From NCBI GenBank assembly GCA_016709305.1, contig JADJNA010000016.1:1-64000 (forward strand): 64,000 nucleotides of DNA. The letters are read 5' to 3'. The notes beneath the pieces were generated by a model, which did not search any database, was not told the DNA's origin, and worked only from the letters and a program-made list of their open reading frames with translations. Origin of the DNA: Candidatus Villigracilis saccharophilus. GTDB taxonomy: Bacteria; Chloroflexota; Anaerolineae; Anaerolineales; Villigracilaceae. Positions 52,096 through 61,143 of the stretch are shown here, in pieces. How positions within the stretch are numbered: the first letter of the stretch is position 1; every line of letters starts with the position of its first letter. A program made the position numbers and the translations under genes.

Positions 52096-53898
52096 ATGCT
52101 TGATCTCTCCCAACTCTTGCTCGTTCCACACGTTGATAGCGGATTTAAGTTTGACATCTCCCCTGATGGGCAGAGATTGGTCTTTGCGTGGAATAAAACG
52201 GGAAGATGGGAGCTGCATGAAATAGACAACTCTGGAGTCCGACAGCTCGCTGTCGGCGCGGGAGCAAGCTCTCTCACTCCAGAAGGCTCAAAATCCTCTC
52301 CGAAATTTTCCCCTGACGGCACAATGCTGGCGTACGCGTTGGACATTGACGGCAGTGAGTCATATCACATTGTGGTTCATGATCTCAGCACGAACATTTC
52401 TATTGATCTGACCCCGCGAATCGCCTACGCACATCAACCAAATTTCTCATGGTCGCCGGATGGGAAAATACTGGCTGTGCTTTCAGACAAGCACGGACAA
52501 TTTGCGCTGCACCTGATCCACCTGGACGGCACGCCAGGGCGAATGATAAAAAATGTGTTTCGTCCGTGCTGGGACGTCGTCTGGTCGCCTGATGGGCAGT
52601 GGATCGCGATCGAGGCAGAGTCGACGGCGAGTGATAGAAGCATTTATGTGATGCCAATTAATCGTCCGCGTAAGACGGGCAAAGGCAAGCCGGTAAAAGT
52701 TCCCACAACAAAATTGAATTTGAATGCACAACATCCCGCTTGGTCGCCCGATTCTAAATTCCTGGCATTCTCAGGGGAAAACGGTGAATGGCACGATATT
52801 GGATTGTTCAAGGTCGAGACTCAGGAAATCACCTGGGTCAACGAATCCACCGGGGACGATACTCAGCCTGCGTGGTCGCGGAGCGGGAAAATGATCGGGT
52901 GGGTACATTCTGAAGGGGCAAGCACCAGCTTCCAATTTAAGAAAGGAAGCGATGTTGTTAAGCAGAGAAAAGTTGGGGATGGAGTCCATTACTTTCCGCA
53001 GTTCACAGGTGAGTGCGTTGTAATTCTGTATGAAGATCCAAGGCATCCATGTGATTTGTGGAAAATAAATCTTGAAGACGATTCGATTCAACAATTGACG
53101 AATTCATTGCCTGACGATTTACGGAACGCGGAATTTACTCAACCTGAAGAAATTTTTTACCCGGGCAAAGACGGGACGCAAATCCCTGCGTTGTTGTATC
53201 GCGCCAAAGACAGCCAGCGCGCGGTGGTCAACATTCATGGCGGACCAAATTGGCTGTTCCAATTTTTATGGCATCCGATCATGAGCTATATGGCCTCGCG
53301 CGGCTGGACAGTGCTTGCGCCCAATTATCGCGGCTCGACAGGTTATGGCAAAAAATGGCAGAACGCCAGCCGCTACGATATGGGCGGCGTGGACACCGAT
53401 GATTGCGCGGCGGGCGTGAAATATTTAATTGAAAATGGATTGGCTGACAAGGATAAGATCGGCGTCACTGGCAGAAGTCATGGCGGCTATCTGACGATGA
53501 CCTGCATGACGATGTATCCCGAATTATTTGCAGCGGGTTCGGCAGTTGTGCCATTCTTGAACTGGTTGAAATCGCATAAAAATTCACGTGAAGATCTACA
53601 GCATTGGAATATCGAAAACATGGGCGACCCTGAAGATAACAAGGAGTTGTGGATCGCACGTTCGCCATATTTCTTTTTGGATAAAGTCAATGCGCCTGTG
53701 CAAATGATCTGCGGAGCAAATGACCCGCGCTGCCCTGCATCTGAGTCAATGGATGCGCGTGATAAACTTGTCGAACTTGGAAAAGAAGTGGAACTGCTAA
53801 TGTACAAAAATGAAGGTCATTCATTTTTAGATACAGAAAATATTATTGATTCAGAAGGAAGGCGTGTGGAGTTTTTAGCGAAGGTTTTGGAAAATTAG
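52096..53898 (+). CDS. S9-family (prolyl oligopeptidase-type) serine peptidase
   Basis: A 600-residue peptidase with an N-terminal seven-bladed WD40-like propeller (about 1-330; repeated motifs such as FSPDGTMLAYALD, WSPDGKILAVLSD, WSPDSKFLAFSGE) and a C-terminal alpha/beta hydrolase domain. Catalytic residues are Ser in GRSHGGYLT, Asp in CGANDPRCP and His in NEGHSFLD. No signal peptide, so it acts in the cytoplasm, probably on short peptides or acylated amino acids. Its place between MttB genes suggests it frees a methylated amino acid or betaine from a conjugate. Confidence 0.9.
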   Translation: MLDLSQLLLVPHVDSGFKFDISPDGQRLVFAWNKTGRWELHEIDNSGVRQLAVGAGASSLTPEGSKSSPKFSPDGTMLAYALDIDGSESYHIVVHDLSTNISIDLTPRIAYAHQPNFSWSPDGKILAVLSDKHGQFALHLIHLDGTPGRMIKNVFRPCWDVVWSPDGQWIAIEAESTASDRSIYVMPINRPRKTGKGKPVKVPTTKLNLNAQHPAWSPDSKFLAFSGENGEWHDIGLFKVETQEITWVNESTGDDTQPAWSRSGKMIGWVHSEGASTSFQFKKGSDVVKQRKVGDGVHYFPQFTGECVVILYEDPRHPCDLWKINLEDDSIQQLTNSLPDDLRNAEFTQPEEIFYPGKDGTQIPALLYRAKDSQRAVVNIHGGPNWLFQFLWHPIMSYMASRGWTVLAPNYRGSTGYGKKWQNASRYDMGGVDTDDCAAGVKYLIENGLADKDKIGVTGRSHGGYLTMTCMTMYPELFAAGSAVVPFLNWLKSHKNSREDLQHWNIENMGDPEDNKELWIARSPYFFLDKVNAPVQMICGANDPRCPASESMDARDKLVELGKEVELLMYKNEGHSFLDTENIIDSEGRRVEFLAKVLEN

Positions 53899-53900
53899 AT

Positions 53901-54002
53901 TATGTCATTGCGAGGAGGTACTCTCCCCGACAAAGCAGTTTTTTTAATCGAGTGGAGGTTGCTTCGTCACTAAAGACAAGATCGCTCCTCGCAACGACAT
54001 AA
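53901..54002. repeat. Palindromic intergenic repeat, GTCATTGCGAGGAG family (copy 2)
   Basis: TATGTCATTGCGAGGAG at 53901-53917 and its partner CTCCTCGCAACGACATA at the right end form an inverted pair of about 16 bp. Shared inner sequence GTACTCTCCCCGACAAAGCA links it to copy 1 at 18291-18377. It starts right at the stop of the peptidase gene and ends 20 bases before MttB 3. Confidence 0.85.
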
Positions 54003-54021
54003 CATACAAAGAGGAGATTTT

Positions 54022-55440
54022 ATGGGTCAATTGAATTTTCTTTCAGAAGATGATGTAAAGCGGATACATCATGCAACCCTGCGGATCCTGAATGAAGTCG
54101 GTTATGTGTGGACGCATAAGGAAAGCCTTGAAATCCTGACAGGCGCGGGCTGCAAGATAAAGGGCAACCGTGTATATTTTCCGCCGGAGTTGGTGGAAGA
54201 CAGCATCCAGAAAGCTGGGAAGCGTCCCAGCATCCGCGGGCGCGGGGGCGTGACAAAGACTCTCGGCGACGGCAATTTATATTTCCATAATCTCGGCGGC
54301 GCGCGCGATATTTATGACGCGAAGACAGGCGATCATCGCATTGCTCAATTGCAGGATGTGCGCGACTCAACGCGCGTGTTGGATGCACTGGAAAACTGCA
54401 ATACCATCACGCCTTTCTTCACGCCGCAGGACGTGCCGGGCGAATTGATGTCCTTGGCGATGTACCGCCACGCATTACCGTTCACCACAAAACCTTTGCA
54501 GGGTCCCGGCGTGCAGTACGGCCCTGAAACCAAATTCGCGGTACAAATGGCGGAAGTGATCGGGAATCCAAAAGAGGTTTTGACACTTGCGCTATCGCCT
54601 GTTTCTCCGCTCACCATTCCGGACCATGAAGCCGAAGCCGTGATCGAGATTGCGCGCGCAGGCATCTCCTTTGGCGCACTGCCCTGCCCCACGGCAGGCG
54701 CAACAGGCCCCATGACGATCAGCGGATCGATCGCGCAGCAAAACGCGGAGACGCTGGCTGTGGTGATCCTTGCTCAATTGGTAAACCCGGGTCTGCCGAT
54801 CATCTATTGCGGACGCCTTGCCATGATGGAACCGCGGATGGGTTCATCCGTTTGGGGCGGTGTGGAATTGGGACTCGCCTCGGCAGGCACGGTTCAACTC
54901 GGACATCATTATGGGTTCCCGGTCAACGTGTATGGATTCTCCACGAATTCGCACACCATCGATGCGCAGGATGGCTTTGAACGCGGATTGAACGCTGCCA
55001 TCCCCGCGCTGGCTGGAGCGGACGAACTTTCCGGCATCGGCGAGATGGAAGCGGGTGTGATGGGTTCTTACGCACAGATGGTTCTGGATAACGAGCTGGC
55101 TTTTAGCATTCAGAGATTAAGGCGCGGTTTCAGCGCGGATGAAGATGCGCTGGGTGTTGATATTATCGCGGCAGTCATGGACGGTTCGCGCAACTTCCTC
55201 GGTCAAAAGCATACGATGAAATATATCAAAGCTGGCGAAGTACAATTGACAAAACTTGCAGAACGAAATTCCTGGGAGACCTGGGAACGGAAAGGCAAAC
55301 AAGGCATGGTCGAACGCGCCATTGATGAAGCCGAACGAATTTTACGCGAACATGAAGTGGAGCCGCTTGAGCCTCAGCAGGAAAAGGAACTTGATAAGAT
55401 CATGGAAGCGGCGGAAAAAGAGTTGGTGAAGAAGAGATAA
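54022..55440 (+). CDS. Non-pyrrolysine MttB-family methyltransferase 3
   Basis: A 472-residue MttB homologue: LSEDDVKRIHHATLRILNEV at the start, central PCPTAGATGPMTISGSIAQQ, C-terminal FLGQKHTMKYIKAGEVQLTK. It has no in-frame TAG and ends in TAA. AGAGGAGATTTT precedes the start. It resembles copy 1 at both termini more than copy 2. With its neighbours it should transfer a methyl group from an unidentified quaternary amine to the shared corrinoid protein. Confidence 0.9.
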   Translation: MGQLNFLSEDDVKRIHHATLRILNEVGYVWTHKESLEILTGAGCKIKGNRVYFPPELVEDSIQKAGKRPSIRGRGGVTKTLGDGNLYFHNLGGARDIYDAKTGDHRIAQLQDVRDSTRVLDALENCNTITPFFTPQDVPGELMSLAMYRHALPFTTKPLQGPGVQYGPETKFAVQMAEVIGNPKEVLTLALSPVSPLTIPDHEAEAVIEIARAGISFGALPCPTAGATGPMTISGSIAQQNAETLAVVILAQLVNPGLPIIYCGRLAMMEPRMGSSVWGGVELGLASAGTVQLGHHYGFPVNVYGFSTNSHTIDAQDGFERGLNAAIPALAGADELSGIGEMEAGVMGSYAQMVLDNELAFSIQRLRRGFSADEDALGVDIIAAVMDGSRNFLGQKHTMKYIKAGEVQLTKLAERNSWETWERKGKQGMVERAIDEAERILREHEVEPLEPQQEKELDKIMEAAEKELVKKR

Positions 55441-55512
55441 TTTGCATAGTGGTCTCGATACACTCACAAAGAACGACCACCGGAATATATTAGAAATCAG
55501 GAGAGAACAGAC

Positions 55513-56670
55513 ATGTTAAAACAGGCACATGCAATTTCAGAGGAATTGATCGAATGGCGCCGTGATTTCCATATGCACCCCGAAGTTGGCTTCGATGTTT
55601 ACCGCACAGCCGGTATCGTGGCGGACGAATTGGAAAAGATGGGATACCGCGTCAGGCGCGGTGTTGGTAAGAGCGGTGTTGTGGCTGATATCGGCGAAGG
55701 CGGCAAGATGATCGCCATCCGCGCCGACATGGACGCCCTGCCCTTGCAGGAGTTGAATGCGTTTGACTACAGATCAACCAATGAAAATAAAATGCACGCA
55801 TGCGGGCACGACTCACACACTGCGATGGCATTGGGCGCCGCGCAGCTGCTTGCAAAAGAAAACCTTAATGGCACAATTCGCTTCCTGTTCCAGCCTTCAG
55901 AAGAAGCAGCGGACGAAGAAGGAAAGAGCGGCGCTGTGCGTATGGTGGAGGACGGCGCGATGAACGGCGTGGATTATGTCATTGCTCAGCATGTTGACCC
56001 CACCCAACCCGTCGGCACGATCGCGATCAATGCAGGACCGTGTTCCGGCGGAGTCGATTCGTGGTATGGGACCATCAAAGGCAAGGGTGGGCATGGAGCC
56101 TATCCGCACACAACCGTGGACCCGTTCTATTTGCTGGCACACATCATCTTTGCGCTGAATGCGATCCCTTCGCGCAGGTTGGATCCATTTGCGCCTGCCG
56201 TGATCAGTATTGGATCGATCAATGGCGGATTTACAGAAAATGTGATCCCCGACAGCATCAAGCTTAGCGGGACATTGCGCTTTACAACGCTGGATGTGCA
56301 AAAACAGATCCATGATGAGATCCGGCGCGCGTTTGAAACCGCCCGCGCGCTTGGCGGAGACTACGAACTTAAACTTGAGATCGGCGCGCCTCCAATGATC
56401 AACGATCATTATGTTTCGAAGGTAATGGAGGAGGCGGGCAAAGATATGCTCGGCGCGGAAAATGTTCAGGAGATGCATAAGACGCTCGGCGCGGAGGATT
56501 TTGGCGCATTCATGGAGCACGCGCCCGGCGCCATGTACACGATCGGCGTACAAAAAAGCGGTCATGAAGAGTACCTGCTTCATCATCCAAAATTCGAACT
56601 TGATGAACGTGCGCTGCCGATCGGCACGGCCATGCTGGTGGATACGGCGCTCAGGTTCCTAAAAGCCTGA
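55513..56670 (+). CDS. M20-family amidohydrolase (N-acyl amino acid hydrolase type)
   Basis: A 385-residue metallohydrolase. Metal ligands are visible in AIRADMDALPLQE, HACGHDSHTAMALGAA and FQPSEEA; KGKGGHGAYPHTTVDPF is the dimerisation-domain signature, and the last ligand lies in LHHPKFELDE. Relatives remove acyl groups from amino acids (hippurate hydrolase, IAA-amino acid hydrolase). CAGGAGAG lies upstream of the start. Within the methyltransferase cluster it may expose the amine substrate by cleaving an amide. Confidence 0.9.
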   Translation: MLKQAHAISEELIEWRRDFHMHPEVGFDVYRTAGIVADELEKMGYRVRRGVGKSGVVADIGEGGKMIAIRADMDALPLQELNAFDYRSTNENKMHACGHDSHTAMALGAAQLLAKENLNGTIRFLFQPSEEAADEEGKSGAVRMVEDGAMNGVDYVIAQHVDPTQPVGTIAINAGPCSGGVDSWYGTIKGKGGHGAYPHTTVDPFYLLAHIIFALNAIPSRRLDPFAPAVISIGSINGGFTENVIPDSIKLSGTLRFTTLDVQKQIHDEIRRAFETARALGGDYELKLEIGAPPMINDHYVSKVMEEAGKDMLGAENVQEMHKTLGAEDFGAFMEHAPGAMYTIGVQKSGHEEYLLHHPKFELDERALPIGTAMLVDTALRFLKA

Positions 56671-56693
56671 CCCGGACAAGTCGAAACCAAAAA

Positions 56694-56757
56694 GGGTTTG
56701 ACCACAAAGGAAATCCCTGAAAAAACCTTCGTGATTCTTTGTGACCCTTTGTGGTAA
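56694..56757. repeat. Inverted repeat of the ACCACAAAGG family (second copy)
   Basis: GACCACAAAGG at the left matches CCCTTTGTGGT at the right, with CCTTCGTGATTCTTTG between. It is related to the element at 48838-48935 and lies just before the methyltransferase gene. Confidence 0.6.
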
Positions 56758-56805
56758 AAAATGATCGTACAAAAATTCCAAGTTCCTAAAATCAGCGGAG
56801 GGCAC

Positions 56806-57675
56806 ATGCACACCATATTGAAATCAAACGGCAAGGAAGTTGTCATCGGGATTGATAAACCTTTTGTCATCATTGGCGAAAAGATCAACCCAACGGGGAT
56901 CAAAAAATTGGGTCAAGCGCTCGTTGATGGCAATATGGACTATGTCAAACAGCTTGCCAAAAGGCAAGTGGATTGGGGCGCGGATGTCCTCGATGTGAAT
57001 GTCGGTCATCCGCAGATCGACGAGGCGGCCATCATACCGATGGTGGTTGAGGCGGTCAAATCTGTCGTGGATGTGCCGCTGTGTATAGATTCAAATGACC
57101 CAAAAATCCTCGAAGCGGGACTCAACGCCGCGCCAGGCAAGCCGTTGATCAACTCTGTCAACGGAGAGGAAAAGCAACTTGCGAGCGTCCTGCCGCTTGC
57201 AAAAGAAAGAGGCGCAGTCCTGCTCGGGTTGACGATCGGCGAGAACGGGATCCCCGCCACAGCGGAGGAGCGTCTTGCCGTAGCGGGTCATATCATCGAG
57301 CGCGCTGCGAAAATGGGCATCCCCATTGAAGACATCATCATCGATCCGCTGGTGATGACCGTGGGACATAACAGCCTGGCGGCAACGGTGACGCTAAAGG
57401 CAATCGAGTTGATCCGAAAGGAATATGGGGTAAACATGAGCTTGGGCGCGAGCAATGTTTCGTTCGGATTGCCCGATCGACATTCGGTGAACAGCGCCTT
57501 CCTCGCGCTGGCAATGCAGGCAGGCGTGACCTGCTCGATCACCGACCCGATCAAGCTTGGGAGTTCGATCCGCGCCACCGACTTGCTGTTGGGACGGGAT
57601 GCGAATTCGATCCGTTATTTGAAATATTTCAGGGCGACGGAAAAATTAAGAGAAGCAGAAGCGGCAGTGAAATAG
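56806..57675 (+). CDS. Methyltetrahydrofolate:corrinoid methyltransferase (MtrH/MtqA/AcsE-like)
   Basis: A 289-residue pterin-binding TIM-barrel protein: FVIIGEKINPTGIKKLG, the motif GADVLDVNVGHP, VPLCIDSNDPKILEAGL, LINSVNGE and GASNVSFGLPDR are the dihydropteroate-synthase-like motifs of this family. It moves the methyl group from the corrinoid protein to tetrahydrofolate. ATG 56806 with GGAGGGCAC upstream is preferred over the longer frame that starts in the repeat. It completes the route encoded from 48168 onward; methyl-THF could feed oxidation to formate or the acetyl-CoA pathway. Confidence 0.92.
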   Translation: MHTILKSNGKEVVIGIDKPFVIIGEKINPTGIKKLGQALVDGNMDYVKQLAKRQVDWGADVLDVNVGHPQIDEAAIIPMVVEAVKSVVDVPLCIDSNDPKILEAGLNAAPGKPLINSVNGEEKQLASVLPLAKERGAVLLGLTIGENGIPATAEERLAVAGHIIERAAKMGIPIEDIIIDPLVMTVGHNSLAATVTLKAIELIRKEYGVNMSLGASNVSFGLPDRHSVNSAFLALAMQAGVTCSITDPIKLGSSIRATDLLLGRDANSIRYLKYFRATEKLREAEAAVK

Positions 57676-57679
57676 GATT

Positions 57680-57760
57680 ACGATCCCGCCGAAGCAATCT
57701 CCCGAATGTAAGCAAGGAGATTGTTTCGGCGAACCGCCGCCCTCGCAATAACCTTTCGAG
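57680..57760. repeat. Degenerate palindrome with GAAGCAATCTCC core
   Basis: CCGAAGCAATCTCC and GGAGATTGTTTCGG (about 57690-57740) form a 14-bp imperfect stem, followed by CCTCGCAATAAC. This looks like a worn member of the GTCATTGCGAGGAG repeat family and may also end the methyltransferase transcript. Confidence 0.55.
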
Positions 57761-57903
57761 AATTACGAATCGCAATACTACCGCCTTTTTACGGTTGGGT
57801 GATTTATAGTATGTATGCTCTTATACAGAAATATTTCTGTATAACCACCCAAAATGGGGTCTTATACACAGATTGCGCTGGTTAAATCATATTTGGCAAC
57901 CCC

Positions 57904-57933
57904 TTGCATAATTAGCCGCTCAATTTGTATAAT
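57904..57933 (+). promoter_or_regulatory. Sigma-70-type promoter of the diguanylate cyclase gene
   Basis: TTGCAT (57904-57909) and TATAAT (57928-57933) are 18 bases apart; the start codon with AAGGAGGAAG follows 17 bases after the -10 element. Confidence 0.65.
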
Positions 57934-57950
57934 GTAGAAAAAGGAGGAAG

Positions 57951-59001
57951 ATGAAAGATTTCCATTCCGTCCTGTATGAGGCTGTGCTTGTAGCCTTTGG
58001 AAAAATCCTTGCCAAGTATGATGTCTTCACACAGGGTGTAATAATGCAAGATATTGGCAAAGAGGTCGTGGCATATTTGAATGAACAGGGATTTGGTTTT
58101 CAGGAAACAGATTCGGTGGAAGATCTCACCACTCTGATCAACCTCTTCGTGGAGAATGGATTTGCGGAAGCATTGGAGATCACTCCAGCGGAGAATGGTG
58201 ATAACTACATCTGGACGAATCTGTACCGGGCTATCAGCCTACAAGAAACTTTACGATCTGGCATTAAACCCATTCCTCGCATGTCCTTTGAATCTGTGCA
58301 TGTTCTACATAGCTGGCAAACACAAAAAGAAACTGAAGATGCACCGCAAGGAATTTAAGAGCGAATCCATTACCGAGGCGCAATATGAACTGGTCGACGA
58401 TATTGATTCGGACGGGAACCTGGATGAACTGGTTCTCCAATCCGCTCGGCTTTTTGAAATCGCCGATGAAAAACAAAAACTGTTTCACCACCAGTCGATC
58501 ACCGATACGTTGACAGGTTTATACAACCTCCGACATGTTCTGGATATGGGGGAACGCACTTTCGAACATGCCAAAAAGACCCAGAACCCAATCGCCATTT
58601 TGATCTTCGATATTGATTATTTCAAACTTGTGAACGATACCTTTGGTCACAGTACCGGAGATGTTGTGTTACGCAAATTGGCTGATATCAGCCGCCAGTC
58701 TGTCCGTGAGAATGACCTGCTTGCCCGGTACGGAGGGGAAGAGTTTGTCGTCATTTTACCGAACACGCAGCTGATACGCGCCATGGAAATTGCCGAGCGG
58801 CTGCGCAAGGAAGTAGAAACGACAACATTCGACGATGGCAAGAACAAGGTTCAAATTACGATCAGCATTGGTATTACCTGTGTATATAATGAGGAACTTT
58901 CGTTTGATGCTGCTCTGAAAAACGCCGATATGGCTTTATACCAGGCAAAACATGAAGGTCGCAACCGTATAACTGCACATAAGAATACCGGGCACGGATA
59001 G
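57951..59001 (+). pseudogene. Diguanylate cyclase (GGDEF) split by a frameshift
   Basis: Codons from ATG 57951 encode an N-terminal helical domain (FHSVLYEAVLVAFGKILAKY, up to YIWTNLYRA). The frame then ends at 58358, while the matching continuation AYKKLYDLALNPFLACPL begins one base over near 58240 and runs to 59001. Deleting one base in the interval 58228-58245 restores a protein of about 349 residues with a C-terminal GGDEF domain: DTLTGLYNLRHVL, FGHSTGDVVLRKLAD, active site ARYGGEEFVVILP and an RxxD inhibitory site (REND) five residues before it. The downstream part also has an open start at 58156, but that would lack the family N-terminus. Assembly error and real mutation are both possible. 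Confidence 0.78.
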
Positions 59002-59019
59002 AAATCAACTCTTAATCAT

Positions 59020-59848
59020 CAGTTGCTGTTTTACTTGGTTACGGCAAGCGAGTAGTTTGCCCAACACCGCGTGGTTCGACCTGAAAAGTCGCTTGTTTAG
59101 CTGTTGAAACGTATCCGAAAGGTACGGATTTGACTTGATGTTCTGCCATCAGGATACTACTGACCCATGCGTTGCGAGTAATTGCAGGGCGTGAAGCTGT
59201 TGTGACAATGCGTCGCTATCTGGCAGCAGAAAGATTGTTAGCGGGCTAGGGTATGAGTGGTATGGTTAACAGATGTGAACCAATTTAAGCGACGTGAGTT
59301 GGATCAAGTGAAATCTGCTGATACACTTGATCCAAAATGGTGAACGGTCAGGTGCAGGGGTTCATGCTTCCCCTGCTGCAGATGTTGCACCGTCGTCGTA
59401 GCGTTGGAATCTAACCCACTCTGGTAAACAAGCCAAACAGGGCAAGCCCGTTGCACTCCCTTTGGGTAGGACGGTCGCAAGACCAACCGATGGCGCAGTG
59501 GGTAAAGGATGCCGGAGGAAGCGAAGGCGACACTGTAATGGTGTCGATAGGGTTCAGAATTTACCCGGCGTGGAAACGAGCAGACTTCCAGCAGGTGTCT
59601 CGTTACGAGGAAACCGGATAAACAACTTTCATATGGGAAAGCAAATGATGGCAGGTTATACCTGCTAGTGTGCCCATAAACGGAAACGTTTGGTTGCTCC
59701 CGGTCAATATCGTGAAGTCAGCGCAGGAATGAACTGGCGGGTCTCCCTGTCAAGGAGTTCCTTTGAGATGCTTGAGCGGTATGCGATGAAAGTCGCACGT
59801 ACCTTTCTGAGGGGAGGGAGTGGTAGCAATGCCTCTCCCTTACACGAC
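59020..59848 (+). mobile_element. Group II intron without a maturase ORF
   Basis: At 59774-59807 there is a 34-base domain V: a lower helix starting GAGC with the AGC triad, a two-base AC bulge, and an upper helix GCGAT/GTCGC capped by GAAA. It is followed by CTGAGGGG and a domain VI hairpin GGGAG..GGTA-GCAA-TGCC..CTCCC ending TTACACGAC, the usual 3' end. Upstream, GGTTCAGAATTTACCC (about 59550) and GCCGGAGGAAGCGAAGG (about 59512) resemble domain I-III segments of bacterial group II introns. No reverse transcriptase is encoded. The 5' boundary (GUGYG) could not be fixed and the given start is approximate. One base pair next to the catalytic triad is a C-T mismatch. Confidence 0.7.
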
Positions 59849-60042
59849 CAGGCGGACTCTGGTGGTTGGCTCCGCTTTTTGAGTTGATTCAAGCGAGCAA
59901 TTTTCCGTCTCGTTGGTTGGTTCTCCCACCAAGCCAAGAATAAGCTGCGTCCATGGACAACCCACTTTCACGCAACCATAGCATTTGCAGCAATGGATAA
60001 GCTGTCCAACTTGTGCAAGGTGGAGAAAAGAAGGATAAATAC

Positions 60043-60732
60043 ATGTCGCTCAATAAAATCCTAATACGCAGGATTTGGCCCGCAGTATGGCAGGTTTTTG
60101 TCCGTTTCTATGCACTGCTTATATTACCCCTGCTTGCCTGGGGAGTAGATGATCTCCCCAGTTTCTTTTCCAATCAAGTCCGCATGAGTTATGCGATCAC
60201 CGTGATGCTACAAGCACTTTTTGGTGCATGGCTGGTCTATATCATGCCGCCACAACCCAAACATGAACACCCGATTGATTTGACACACTGGCAGATTGAT
60301 ATGTATCATTTTGTTTTCATTCTTGCTGCCTATGGCGACAGGCGTAATATTTTAGCTTGGGCGGAAAACCCGCCTGTGCGATGGGCAGGGCTGGGCATTT
60401 ATCTGGTCGGGGTGGTGCTTTCGGTATGGGCCAATCTTACGTGGGTCAACCACCTGCGCAAAGAGACCGGACACGTACAGGTTGACCCTGCACTCCTATT
60501 TGATGGTCCTTATAGATTTATTCGTCATCCCGGCCTGCTTTGCCTCATCATCTACTGTCTAGGGTTTGCGCTCGCATTCCGTTCCTGGGTCGGGCTGGTA
60601 TTATTGATCCCCCTGACTGCCGGCTTCATCCATCGCATCAAAAACATGGAAAGGGATTTTGCAGAGCAATATAAAGAGGTCTGGCCCCTGCGCCGCCACA
60701 CATCAAAACGGTTATTTCCATTTCTGTATTAG
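60043..60732 (+). CDS. Isoprenylcysteine carboxyl methyltransferase-family membrane protein
   Basis: A 229-residue protein with five or six helices. The C-terminal signature FDGPYRFIRHPGLLCL and the closing ERDFAEQYKEVW match the ICMT/phospholipid methyltransferase fold, which uses S-adenosylmethionine. Bacterial members have mixed or unknown substrates. Start 60043 is preferred because AAGGATAAATAC precedes it. The gene is 195 bases after the group II intron. Confidence 0.82.
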   Translation: MSLNKILIRRIWPAVWQVFVRFYALLILPLLAWGVDDLPSFFSNQVRMSYAITVMLQALFGAWLVYIMPPQPKHEHPIDLTHWQIDMYHFVFILAAYGDRRNILAWAENPPVRWAGLGIYLVGVVLSVWANLTWVNHLRKETGHVQVDPALLFDGPYRFIRHPGLLCLIIYCLGFALAFRSWVGLVLLIPLTAGFIHRIKNMERDFAEQYKEVWPLRRHTSKRLFPFLY

Positions 60733-61143
60733 ACGGGATGTCGTTCAGATATTTGCGCACAAGAAGGTGATGGCACTGGCAGCTCTAGCGAAGACCATGA
60801 CAATGCCCACCGAATAATTGTAATGGCGAGGAAGGTGCAATGATGAAGAATAGCATCCCTGTACGAAATGCTGGATAACACAGAGTGCCCCGGCTTGTGG
60901 GAGTTCGGCGTGTTTTCAGGCAGTTTTCCACGTTTCCAGCTGGACGGCTTCGCCGTTCCCGCCCCAGCGCGGGTAATGCAGTCAGTTGAAACTGTCAAAA
61001 AAGCAGGGGGGAATCTAGGGCAAGGGAACAGGGTTATATCAGCCAGAGGACCCGATGCAAAATTCGGTTTTCCGACTATCTCGTACGAAGGTCAATCCAA
61101 GCGAGGTCGCCCTGGCCTCGCTCACTCAGAAAAGGATATTAAT
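60733..61143. other. Region of 411 bases without a confident gene
   Basis: A plus-strand frame is open from about 60868 into the hydrolase gene (MLDNTECPGLWEFGVFSG ... ARGPDAKFGFPTISYEG), adding 92 codons. This extension lacks a ribosome-binding site and is not part of the hydrolase fold, while the hydrolase has its own site before 61144. The stretch could be a fragment of a mobile or repetitive sequence; I cannot name it. Confidence 0.4.

Noticed and set aside
48986..55440. Pyrrolysine-containing MttB proteins
   Set aside because: All three frames are full length without internal TAG and end in TAA, so no amber readthrough is needed.
60868..61143. Longer start for the esterase gene
   Set aside because: The extension has no ribosome-binding site and is outside the fold; ATG 61144 has AAGGATATTAAT before it.
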